Shown here: positions 54,090-63,334 of the stretch, one piece after another | How positions within the stretch are numbered: position 1 is the first letter of the stretch | Layout: each line of letters starts with the position of its first letter | Source of the DNA: Immersiella caudata | Lineage: Eukaryota; Ascomycota; Sordariomycetes; Sordariales; Lasiosphaeriaceae | Assembly (NCBI GenBank): GCA_030512335.1 | Contig: JAULSU010000002.1 | Coordinates: 310,001-374,000, forward strand | Length of the DNA stretch: 64,000 nucleotides | Direction: 5' to 3' | Notes under the pieces: generated by a model | The model's database searches: none | Seen by the model: the letters and a program-made list of their open reading frames with translations, nothing else | What the model was told of the DNA's origin: nothing | Made by a program: the position numbers and the translations under genes

Positions 54090-55890
54090 CTTTCCCAGAT
54101 TCGGATCTTATGCTTGGCAGTGGAGCTCACACGGAGAGTTGGGATGACCGAAGCTGTTGCAAAAGGCGGCGTCAGACAGTTAGCCGGCTGGGCAGGTTGG
54201 ATAAGGATCTACCAGCAACTCCTCCATGAGGGCCGGATATATGGGACCTTCACGATGCTTTGTTGACGGCTGTTACCTATTACACCGCTGAGGAGGCTTT
54301 GGAAGAATTCCTTGGACCTGGCAGTTCCGTCGATCAACTCATCACTGACTGGACAACATCAGAACTCGACAAATCAACACAGCTGGCACTACTGGATAGC
54401 CTCAGCGTTATTACGTGGCATTCGGCCATGCGGGTCATCCCTTTCGCCTATTGCCAAGCAGTGTCTGATCCTGGCCGATCCCATTAGCGAGTCACTCATA
54501 CGAAATTTTCCAGATTATGTGAAGAGCTGTCCCTTCATACGCTGGGTTATTGCCAAGGCATCTGTTTCAATCCAAAGAGAGATAGCCCGGTGTCATTTGA
54601 CCATATGAAGGACTTCCCTGGAGCCGCAGCCATCGCATCCCACATTGGCCTCCCCTGCCATATCCCCATCCGCCGAGAGAATCCTGGACGGATGGTCTCC
54701 GACGTGCATCCAAGGTACCGCAAACCCCTGGAAGTGGCCTTGAGGGTAGCGCGCGAGGTTGAAGATCATCGCATGGAAGTGACCTGCCTCGAAGAGCTAA
54801 TACTCAGGTCGAGAGAACCATCAACGCTGTTCGCCGAGTTTACCGGACTGATGCGAGCGACGGAGAATATGGACGGTTTCCTGTCTGCCAGTCTGTCCCG
54901 ATATTTGACAGGTAAAGACGATCAAGACAGGAAACAGCTTTTGCTACGACTTGTCGAATTGGGCTGCCTGGATGATCCCATAAGTCCGCTCCGGGCCGCT
55001 GCACGAGATGTCATCCAACGTGCCCTCTCAGCAAACGAGGCGGGCGCCCTTCCCAACAGCATCAGCGCGGGCTTGAAGAATTTCAGTTCTGTTCCGAGCT
55101 GGTTTCAGGAGCTCATGCTGGATCATGTCCCGGAGGGATACAGTCGCCGCCGACCACCAAACCCTGACAGAATCGCCTCGATGGAGGATAAAATTACCAA
55201 GATGCGGCAGGATATGGAGCATCTAATGCGTGAGAAGCAGGCATATCATACATCGATCCAAGATATGGAGAGAAGGCTGGAGGCTCAGGCCACCACTGAA
55301 CCTGGCACCGCCCTCACGGCCAAGAGCGCAGAGCCACCAGTAGCTGCCACGCCGCCTAGTCCTGGCGTTGTCACCTATCCGAGATCCAGGAACAGTCACC
55401 TCCCTCGGGTTTCGCAAGAGAAAAGGCATGGCGAGGGGTTGTACGAGTCTGATGGGGTAACCCAAGGTCAATAATGATTATGAGCATGGCTATGGGCGGA
55501 GAAACGGAACACACTCTGATGGCAGATTCGGATGGGGAGAACTGGGCAAGTTTTCAAGCCGTCCAGAGGCCCAACGTCGGTGCCCCAATGACGGCACACC
55601 TCCTCATAGAGGGGTTGACCGCGAGCCCTACCGCCCCGAGGACGGAAAGGCGGAGAGCAACTCGGCCTCAGGGCCACAGACCATTCATCTCGCCGGACCA
55701 ACTCCCCGCAGCTTTACGGGCTCTCCAAGACTACAAGCTCTGGTCACAATCGTCAAAGAATTACCAGAGCAACAAGCCGGAGGCGACGCGGCCACAGGAG
55801 CAGGTAGCCCGTCTACCGAGACGGGCAGTCCTCCAGCAACACTCGGTGCCACCGTTGAGGACTACACAGAAGAGTCCGCCGACGGCTTGA
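54090..55890 (+). pseudogene. multiply frameshifted accessory protein gene
   Basis: Protein-like sequence runs across 1.8 kb but changes frame at least three times. Frame 1 (about 54105-54480) has a TGA near 54230, then YYTAEEALEEFLGPGSSVDQ. The next piece is LADPISESLIRNFPDYVKSC. Then from about 54555 to 55474 comes the longest piece, with ALRVAREVEDHRMEVTCLEE and SASLSRYLTGKDDQDRKQLL, a coiled coil (MEDKITKMRQDMEHLMREKQ) and a Ser/Pro-rich tail. After 55474 coding-like sequence continues in another frame (YEHGYGRRNGTHSDGRFGW) to a TGA near 55890. The central block resembles the C-terminal region of large fungal accessory proteins (some with STAND or ankyrin parts), from memory only. An acceptor-like TTTCCCAG before 54102 suggests upstream exons have been lost. 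Confidence 0.45.
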
Positions 55891-55895
55891 TGCCA

Positions 55896-56240
55896 TGATA
55901 GATTCTTTTCACAACATGGCATTACTTTCCGGCGTCGAGGCCACCTCTTGCGGTTCTCTCAGGCTAATTTGAGGACTGACCAGACCGGGTAGACTCGGGT
56001 GACTGGCGGCCCCCACGTCCTCATTGTCACACCCTCAGCCGCACCGTGATCCGACAACATGCATTCGGACCATAGCACACTCTTTCCCCATCCTCAATTC
56101 CGGGCCATCGCTAAGAGCTTTCAAACCTCGACCCCTCGCCACACTCTCAAAGAGCAATAAATCGTAGGGGCCAGTGGTGGTCTCCCCCCAAAAACTTTTC
56201 AGCTTCTCTCCTTTCTTTTCGACGCCCAGCCTCCGCCAAT
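55896..56240. other. promoter region of the SesB-ankyrin gene
   Basis: No coding frame of note. It lies between the broken gene and the intact SesB-ankyrin gene, both on the plus strand. Confidence 0.4.
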
Positions 56241-57985
56241 ATGGTCCAGAACCCCAACACACCAGCTCATCACCCTAGCGCACAACCTGGACGGTCGCTT
56301 CCCCCCTATCAGACATGGAGGGTCCGCGGGGTGCCGACCAATTTCAACAGGGCCAAGCTAGTCGAGGTCTTGCATGAACACCCAGATCTAAATGCACAGG
56401 CCCCTGCCAGCGAAGATAGGAGCACTGTCAACAACGGCGCATGGGTCTGCACTCTAGCATCCGACATCGAGCATCACCAAGTTGCGACGGTCCGCTTCAA
56501 ACACTTGCCGGCCCGGCTAGACACGCTTGCCCTTAGTGAAGAACTAATCATTGACATCGACTTGAGTGCCCTTCGGCCTACCCGACTTGCCATCGATCAA
56601 CACTTCCACGGCGTCACGGTTCTGTTCTGCCCAGTCAGTAATCACAGCCTCGATATCCTCGCGGTCCCTGGCTTGAATTCGCATCCGTTCGGCTCATTTG
56701 TTCATAAAGGAAACGGGAATATGTGGCTGAGCGATGACCTTCCTCGGGACATGCCCAACGCCCGAGTCATGATCTACGGATACGACAGCAAACTGGAAGA
56801 CAGCACTAATTTTGCCGGAATTGACGATATTGCCAGCTCGCTACGCATTGATATTGGTCGCATCATCTCGCGATCAGTAGGGCAGAAACGTCTCATCCTC
56901 ATCGGTCATAGCCTTGGGGGGCTTTTGGTTAAGGGCGCACTGATTCGAATGGCGGAGGCACAGTTCAACCGGATCACACAAATCATCGGGGCACTCTTCT
57001 TTGGTGTTCCCAACCGCGGCATGGATGGCATCGAATCACTCATTGCCATGGTCACTAATCAGCCGAATGGGTCTATTGTTGAATCGCTCAGCATGGTAAA
57101 CTCCAACGTCTTGTTAAGGCAGGAGGAAAGATTTCCCAATGTGATAGGCAGGATGGCCTTGGAGATGTTTTGCTTTTATGAGACGCTGATGTCACCCACG
57201 GCAGCTCGAGTCAGTATCCATGTTAACGTGTCAAAGTGTCCGCACTGACAGATCTATAGGACTCAGACGGGAAATGGAAAATGATCGGCCCTAGGAAGGT
57301 TCTCGTCAATGTTTCTTCAGCCATAGGCTGTTTACCGCAGAGCAAGATCTCCACCCATTCAGCTCCGCTCTCCCGAACACACTCCGATCTCGTGAAGTTC
57401 ACTGTTTACGACCCCGATTACAACAAAGTGTGCGAAGTGCTACGGAGGATGCAGGAGCAGGCCAGCGCTGGTGCCTCACGTGCGATCCAAGGTATATTTT
57501 CTTCCTCTACTTCACAGAGCAAAAAAGCACTTGAGTGTCCAGAGCCTAACACTCTTGAAGGTCCTAGCAGCCCCTCAAACGATGCAGACCAGGGGCTGAT
57601 AAAGGCAGCCCGTAATGGTGACGTACAGAAAGCAATCCAAATGCTCGACAACGGCGCCAAATTGGAAACGGAAGACCCAGATAATCTACGGTCGCCATTA
57701 GACCTTGCGGTTGTTGCAGGACATCAGCAAATGGTGGAGCTTCTTCTCCAGAGAGGATCAGACGTGAAAACTAAGGATAAATGGCGCGAGACACCACTTC
57801 GCCACGCCATCTTGGAAGGGCATGTGGACATTGCAAAGCTTCTCATCAGATACGGGGCAGATATACATGCGAAGGATTCGTGGAACCAGACACCGCTATG
57901 GCTTGTGCAGGAACGGCGTTATGATATCCCGCAAAGGGTGAGGCAGGAGATTTTGGAGCTTATACTACAACACGCCGCATCTTGA
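56241..57985 (+). CDS. SesB-type alpha/beta hydrolase fused to ankyrin repeats
   Basis: Two exons, 56241-57209 and 57260-57985, phase 0 across a 50-base intron; 564 residues. N-terminal segment (residues 24-95, WRVRGVPTNFNRAKLVEVL...) of a type that precedes lipase domains in fungal NLR-like proteins. The alpha/beta hydrolase spans about 130-370: ILAVPGLNSHPFGSF (oxyanion region), MIYGYDS, nucleophile elbow LIGHSLGGLLVKGAL (Ser224), LFFGVPNRGM, and the likely catalytic His in SRTHSDLVKF (about 364). This is the SesB-like serine esterase found as the effector end of fungal NLRs. From about 434, three ankyrin repeats follow (GLIKAARNGDVQKAIQML, SPLDLAVVAGHQQMVELLLQ, TPLRHAILEGHVDIAKLLI). There is no NACHT or NB-ARC domain between them, the striking feature. 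Catalytic residues look intact. Predicted cytosolic; a role in cell-death or allorecognition is inferred from the family. Confidence 0.85.
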
Positions 57986-58029
57986 GCCATTCTGACAGCC
58001 GCTATCAAAACAAATACCCCTTTTCCACC

Positions 58030-59031
58030 TCTGAGCACGTCCTAGGCGCAGCCTCCCCGCTCAGCAATCTCAAGAGACATGACTAGGTCCGAGTCGTCGC
58101 TGGGTGAAGCGCTGGGGAGAGAACCGACGGTAATTCCTTCCGAGGCGAGATCACTAAGAAGCGGAAGCGCAGCTCGTAGCGCTTCTTCTGGGTCTTTGAA
58201 GCGACGGAAGGAAGTGTTGGATATCTTGACGTCGTGGTCTGTTGTAGCGAGGGGTCCCCGAAGGTGGCGCGTGCGAAGGCGTTCAGAGGATAGTTTCTGA
58301 TGATGCCTCTTTGGTTTCGGTGTTGTTGTTTTGGGAGTGGGCGATGTATGAGATTTGTGTCCCGGACGCAGCGATAGTTGAGGGCAGGGACTCCTTGGTT
58401 AGCGAATATGGGGCAGCGGCGTCACGAGTGCCGAGGTGGAAGAGGAAGAATCCTAAGAGGGTAGTGACGAAATTGGAGAGATTCTCCTGAATCTGCGATA
58501 TTGTCTTTGGCAAAGATGGGAGTCGTGGCGAAAACACGCGACAGGGGCTTGGCACACATTTGAAGGGCGGTGGGTGTGATGGGGGCGGGGGCCGGTCCGG
58601 GCAGCTTGGCCATGCAATGTAACTGTTGATGCGTTGGACGAGGAGGTCGCGCGTGAGGAAGCCGTAGGTAGGGCCCCCCCAGTGAGGAGAGGGGGTCTCT
58701 TTAAAACGGGTTATTGTTAGAAACACTGCACCCTGGAATGGGTGAAAAGAAGTGGGTTGCAATTGCTTGATTGTATTGCTTGTTCTTCCTTCTTGAGGTT
58801 CTGGCTCTCAGCCAGAACGTCCTTCTTTACAGACCACTCCGTAGGATTCAGCTTCGTCAACACAATGGCTGAGGCTGACTGGCGTTCAGGCGGTGCCAGG
58901 CATCTAGTTAGCTTCGCTGACCGGAAGCCCAGGGCTCTTGAACCCCTTTCTTTCTAATAGTTATCTCGAGGATGATAAAGAGGTGTTCGATTTGGGCTTG
59001 GAGTGGAGGCAAGGCTCAAGGCATCTCCCAT
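58030..59031 (-). pseudogene. minus-strand gene relic split by a MITE
   Basis: Coding-like minus-strand sequence lies on both sides of the MITE at 58715-58959. Upstream of it an ATG at 59031 opens MGDALSLASTPSPNRTPLYH and runs to the target duplication. Downstream, frames read GGPTYGFLTRDLLVQRINSY and later DPEEALRAALPLLSDLASEG, ending GGCA-stop near 58040. The pieces are in different frames, so besides the insertion there are other shifts or unrecognised introns. Family unknown. The flank of the repeat island is thus an inactivated gene rather than empty DNA. Confidence 0.35.
58710..58964. mobile_element. MITE copy 1 (245 bp) with 5-bp target duplication
   Basis: The element proper is 58715-58959. 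It starts TGTTAGAAA and ends TTTCTAATA, a 9-bp terminal inverted repeat with one C-to-T type change. It is flanked by perfect direct repeats GTTAT (58710-58714 and 58960-58964). It is about 85 percent alike to copy 2 at 59917-60151. It carries an internal hairpin (GAGGTTCTGGCT...AGCCAGAACGTC) and no open reading frame for a transposase, so it is a non-autonomous DNA element. The TIR change relative to copy 2 fits mild RIP. Confidence 0.85.
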
Positions 59032-59200
59032 TAAAATAATATCTTTATATTATGGTTAAACACTTTTTATTTAAATAATAAATTATCTAATATTTATGCA
59101 AGATATAAAAAGGAGTATTATCTTTTATAAAGCTAATACTTCTAAGGTAAAGGACTTATTATTACAGCCGTTAAAATTTTTAATAAGCAGGAAGTTTAAC

Positions 59201-59780
59201 TATTATTACAGCGGCTTACAGACCTGCAATACAGCGCCTAAGAGCTTATGGAAGCCTGTAGTACAAGCTTCCTTTAGGGGAAGAAGTGTAAGTACAGTAC
59301 TCCGAAGGAGTGCTATAAGGTACGACAGCAGAGCTTACTAAAGTGCTGAAGGAAGTAAAAAAGGCTTGTACTACAGCGCCTAAAAGATAAGTTATAGTAA
59401 AGTATACACTGTAAAATAGAAGGTTTCAGTGAACTTTACACTGTAATAATAACTGTATTGCTTGTGAATTACTTACTTAAGAAAGAGCTAACTACAGGAC
59501 AGAAAAGGGCCTGTTATAAGTTATAAAGGCTTTTGAATTCCATTCTAAAGCCTTTTACTACTAATATAATAAGAAAATAGTACGGTGGAGGCACTTTACA
59601 GGCCATGTAATTGCTTATGTGATTACAGAGGGCTGTGGAAGGTTCTGGAAGCCTGTAGGCTTCTAGAGCCTGTTATAGCCCCACTAAAGTGGGGCTGTAG
59701 GGTATATAAACCCCTTTTGCTTACTGGCAGGCCCTGTAATACAGGGCCTTTCTAGTACTTTTAGAGGCTAGAATTTAATA
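59201..59780. repeat. LTR copy A (RIP-degraded)
   Basis: Aligned by eye with LTR copy B, it shares the blocks around CTGTAGTACA, GGTACGACAGCAGAGCTTAC, GAAGGTTTCAGTGAAC and the end AGAGGCTAGAATTTAA. It is shorter and almost all differences are transitions toward A/T (for example GTATACACTG against CTATGCGCTG in copy B). The left boundary is approximate. Confidence 0.75.
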
Positions 59781-59911
59781 ACTGTTTATTAAAACAGTTT
59801 ACTATTATATATCTGTTACGACCGGTGCCTATCGACGAGCGGTCAGCAGGGTCGTTAGATTGGCTGGGTTGGTAGAGAGGAGTGGTGCAGAAGCAAGTCT
59901 TTACATACGGG

Positions 59912-60156
59912 GGTTTTGTCAGAAACACTGCACCGTGGAATGGGTGGAAACGATGGGTAGCAATTGCTTGATTGTATTGCTTGTTGAGGTTCTGGCTTTC
60001 AGCCAGAACCTCCATCTTTATAGATCACTCCGTAGGATTCAGCTTCGTCAACACCATGGCTGAGGCTGACTGGCGTTCAGGCAGTGCTAGGCATTCAGTC
60101 AGCTTCGCTGACCGGAAGCCAAGGGCCCCCTGAACCCCTTTCTTTCTGACAGGTTT
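59912..60156. mobile_element. MITE copy 2 (235 bp) with 5-bp target duplication
   Basis: The element proper is 59917-60151, with perfect 9-bp terminal inverted repeats TGTCAGAAA / TTTCTGACA and perfect flanking direct repeats GGTTT (59912-59916 and 60152-60156). It contains a perfect 12-bp hairpin with a 3-base loop at 59986-60012 (GAGGTTCTGGCT TTC AGCCAGAACCTC). No coding capacity. It is less mutated than copy 1 and than the surrounding repeats, so it is probably a younger insertion. Confidence 0.88.
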
Positions 60157-60332
60157 ACTGATTATTAGTGGTCGTATATGACTATATATGTAAAGTAAAG
60201 CTTTAAGTGTTAATATAGTAAGATATAATCGAAGTTAGTTTAATTAATAAACGACTACTTACGTGAGGAATGAAAGGTTCCTTACACCATCGTAGGTACA
60301 ATAATAGCTATTTATACTAACTAATAATAATA

Positions 60333-61015
60333 TAACTGTTGCTTTGTAGCACTCTACAGGCCTGTATTACAGCGCCTGAGAGCCTGTGGGAGCCTGTAGT
60401 ACAGTGCTCCGGTCAGGGGAAGAAATGCGAGTACAGTGCTCCGGAGGAGCGCTGTGAGGTACGACAGCAGAGCTTACTAAGGTGCTGAAGGAAGCAAACG
60501 AAGGCCTGTACTACAGAGCCTAAAAGACAAGTTACAGCGGACTATGCGCTGTAAAACAGAAGGTTTCAGTGAACTCTGCACTGTAATGACAACTGTATTG
60601 CTTGTGAATTGCTTGCTTCAGTGAGTAGTACTCAACTGAAGGAAGTAGATTGCTTGCTTCGGAGGAAAGCTAATTACAAGAGAGGAGATGGCTAGTTATA
60701 GGCTGTGGGAGCTCTGGAATGGAAATTCCAGAGCTTTCTACTACTAATACAATAATAGAATAGTATGGTGGAGGCTCTCCACAGGCCTCGTAATCACTGA
60801 TGTGGCCTCAGAAGGTTGTGGAAGCCTGTGGGCTTCCAGAGCCTTCTGTGGCCCCCTGAAGGCCCTGAGGCCTTCTGGATTCCAGAAGGTTCGAAGCCAC
60901 ATTGTGGCTAGTGGATGGTGGCTGCAGGTGCAGGGTACCCAGCGCCTTCCTCACTGGCAGGCCCTGTAAATACAGGGCCTCTTTAGCGCTCTCAGAGGCT
61001 AGAATTTAACAATAA
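60333..61015. repeat. solo LTR (copy B) with TAAC target duplication
   Basis: The LTR runs from 60337 (TGTTGCTTTG) to 61011 (AATTTAACA), a TG...CA structure of 675 bp. It is flanked by TAAC on both sides (60333-60336 and 61012-61015). No internal element sequence adjoins it, so it is a solo LTR left by recombination. It is the best-preserved complete copy of the three in the window. Confidence 0.82.
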
Positions 61016-61944
61016 CTTACACTAGCTTTATAATCCCAACAGCTTTATTATCCAGAGATATTATCTCCCTAAAGCTAGGTTCTCTTAACCGGCCTTTGGC
61101 TTTACCTACGGAGCCGTTCTTTAGTATAAATCTATGGTACTTAGACAGTTTACATACTGTTACTTATACTGTAGCGCCTGTAAAGATACGTCGGTCCGTC
61201 CCGGCTATAAGGGTGGCCTACAGGTTATCACACGATCCCCCCTTTTTATTAATCTTTTTCCACAAAGGTGCCCTGGTAAGTTTTTCCTCTTTTTAACACT
61301 ATTTTTCTCAGCTATATTTAATAAAAGCGTAATAGTACTAAAAAATAAGCGGATCTAGCTAATCGTATTATTATTTTTAGTCGTACTATAAGTCTTTATA
61401 ATTACTATTCTTTTTACACTCCCACCCTTAGCTATACCGTAACTGATAATTCGGACCGTTACGGTTTTTACCTCCAGTCTAATATAGCGTGTGATACCTT
61501 TAGGATAGATAATAATGTGTAAAACTTATACTAGTGATGAAAGGTGAAGCTTAACAAAGAGGAAGAGGTTAATTAAAAGGAAATAAAGGATCTCTTTAAG
61601 TGTCTAAGGCAGAATAAAGTAAAAGCTCAACACCTAAACACCTAACGTGGTGTTTTAGATAATAAGGTGTTTAAGGCTTTTACTTACGACGTAAAGGTCC
61701 TCTGTTTTTCTAAAGCCAAAAAATAAAGGCTTTTACTCCCTCCCGAGAAAGCTATCGAGGTTTTTAGCTAAAGTATCTTTCTAATAGGCTTACTGTTACC
61801 GGTAATTACTTCTACTTAAAATAAGTGTTAACCCGGTTATAGCTCCCATATATCAACAGTGATTAAATCCGTTTTAAGGGCAGTAAACTGGTTACTGTAA
61901 GTTTAAAAGCTCTGGTTATAAGGTAAGTTTTTAATAAATGAAAC
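61016..61944. other. AT-rich repeat DNA, unassigned
   Basis: No recognisable protein, RNA or repeat boundary. Short frames such as 61096-61296 have no features. Probably decayed transposon sequence between the solo LTR and the tRNA relic. Confidence 0.35.
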
Positions 61945-62061
61945 AATCCGTTAACGTAGTGGTTAGCGCGCTTATTTAGCGTTTTTTATATGGCAGGCTT
62001 AAGGTGTGCTGTATAGAAAAACTTTAGTAAGAGGTCGTGGGTTTAAATCCTACACGGGTCA
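61945..62061 (+). pseudogene. decayed tRNA gene with intron
   Basis: The 3' part is a good tRNA T arm and acceptor (GTGGG-TTTAAAT-CCTAC, then ACGGGTC plus A). The 5' part AATCCGT pairs with ACGGGTC only with A:C/G:T type mismatches, as if GACCCGT had suffered C-to-T and G-to-A changes. An A-box-like TAACGTAGTGG and D-loop follow, and CTTAT/GTAAG can form an anticodon stem around an interruption of roughly 40-45 bases that looks like a tRNA intron. The B box reads GGGTTTAAATCC instead of GGGTTCAAATCC. The anticodon cannot be assigned safely. Confidence 0.5.
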
Positions 62062-62169
62062 CTTCTCTTTTTTTACCTTAAAAGAGAGGGATCCTTCTTA
62101 TATAGCTAATAGTGTTATTATTATGCCCTTTACACCGTGGTCCTTTAAGGTTAGCGTCTTTTTACAATA

Positions 62170-63290
62170 GAATTTCTTAAGCAGTTCTAAGTAGTTAAAA
62201 TTGTCAACTGGCTTTTAAAAGTTTAACTCAGGGCTGTAGTTTAACCATTTAATAACATAATCAAGTTTATTACCGCGAAGTTATAAATTTAAAATCCTTT
62301 TCAGCAGTGTTAATCTTGATCTTTTTTTTCGTAATATGTTCCTTGGTACTAACTTAAAGAGGGAAACGTGGAAAACCTTAGTCCGTATTTTTATAAAAGT
62401 TAGTAGGTTTAATTTATAATTAAAGGTAATAATCTTCTTTTTTACGCGGACCGGCCTAAATCTTTCAAAGTCAAGTTTCTTACTTAGCTGTTTAATATGT
62501 AAATTTCGCGGAAAAAGATAAACAGGGTCCCTTTTTTTAAGAGTTAATCCCTCGGCTCTTCTTTTATTATCGTAATAATTCTTTATTTATTCGCGGGTGA
62601 ATTTAAGTTCGGTCTTTAAATACTTATACAGTTCCTGGAGTTTATCGGCGCGGATAGCCGCCTGGGGCGCGTCTGTTAGTATTCCTTGGTGAAGTTCCAG
62701 TTCCCTACTAAAAGTGCGAAAAATAAAGATATTTTAATTAACTTAATAACAGTAATGTTATAAGTTATTTGAGTTATAAGTAGTAACTTAAGTTAATTAT
62801 TTTATTGAAGTTAATAAATAACTAAAGGTACGTTTTAAATATTTAATTATTCCGTTTAGTTATTAGTTTAAGGGTAAAAGGCTCTTGAAAGTTTACTTTT
62901 TACCCTTATTTATTATATTAATCTTTGTTAAAATTTGGACACGAAGTGTTTGTTACGATTTAAGACGATAGTATTTAATTGAAGATACTGGGCTATAATA
63001 TTTTGTTTCACAAGGTAGGCGAGTTATTTAGCTGTTATTTATATTAAGTACAGTAAAAAGTAGATTTATTTATCAGTCTGTTAATTACTACCTAAATAAA
63101 GCTATAATTAACACTTATCATAAGATCTGTTAATTCGGGTATTCCTGTGACAAAATCTATCAATATGGAGCTTTATAGTGACTTTAGTATTAAAAGGGGT
63201 TTAAAAAGTCTGTAAGGCTTATATCATTTAGTTTTTCACCGGTTACAGATACTGTAGCTGTTAATTACCTTTTTTACCAGTTTCTTTATT
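62170..63290 (-). mobile_element. Ty3/gypsy chromovirus integrase relic
   Basis: On the minus strand, one reading with many stops recalls the end of a gypsy Pol polyprotein. The integrase core reads SSILIDFVTGIPE (63123-63173), then NYSFI-stop-VVINRLINKSTFY. Then come ELYKYLKTELKFTRE, GLTLKKRDPVYLFPRNLHIK, KKLDFERFRPVRVKKK and FHVSLFKLVPRN (about 62640-62330). Finally a chromodomain-like LDYVIKWLNYSPELNF-stop-KPVDNF (62272-62182) follows. Many codons that should be Gln, Trp or Arg are stops, as RIP produces. Gag, protease and reverse transcriptase are not seen, so the copy is truncated or beyond recognition. Its own LTRs were not identified with certainty. Confidence 0.75.
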
Positions 63291-63334
63291 AAGAAGGCGT
63301 AAGGATATTAGCCTTACTATTCTCAGTTCCCTTG

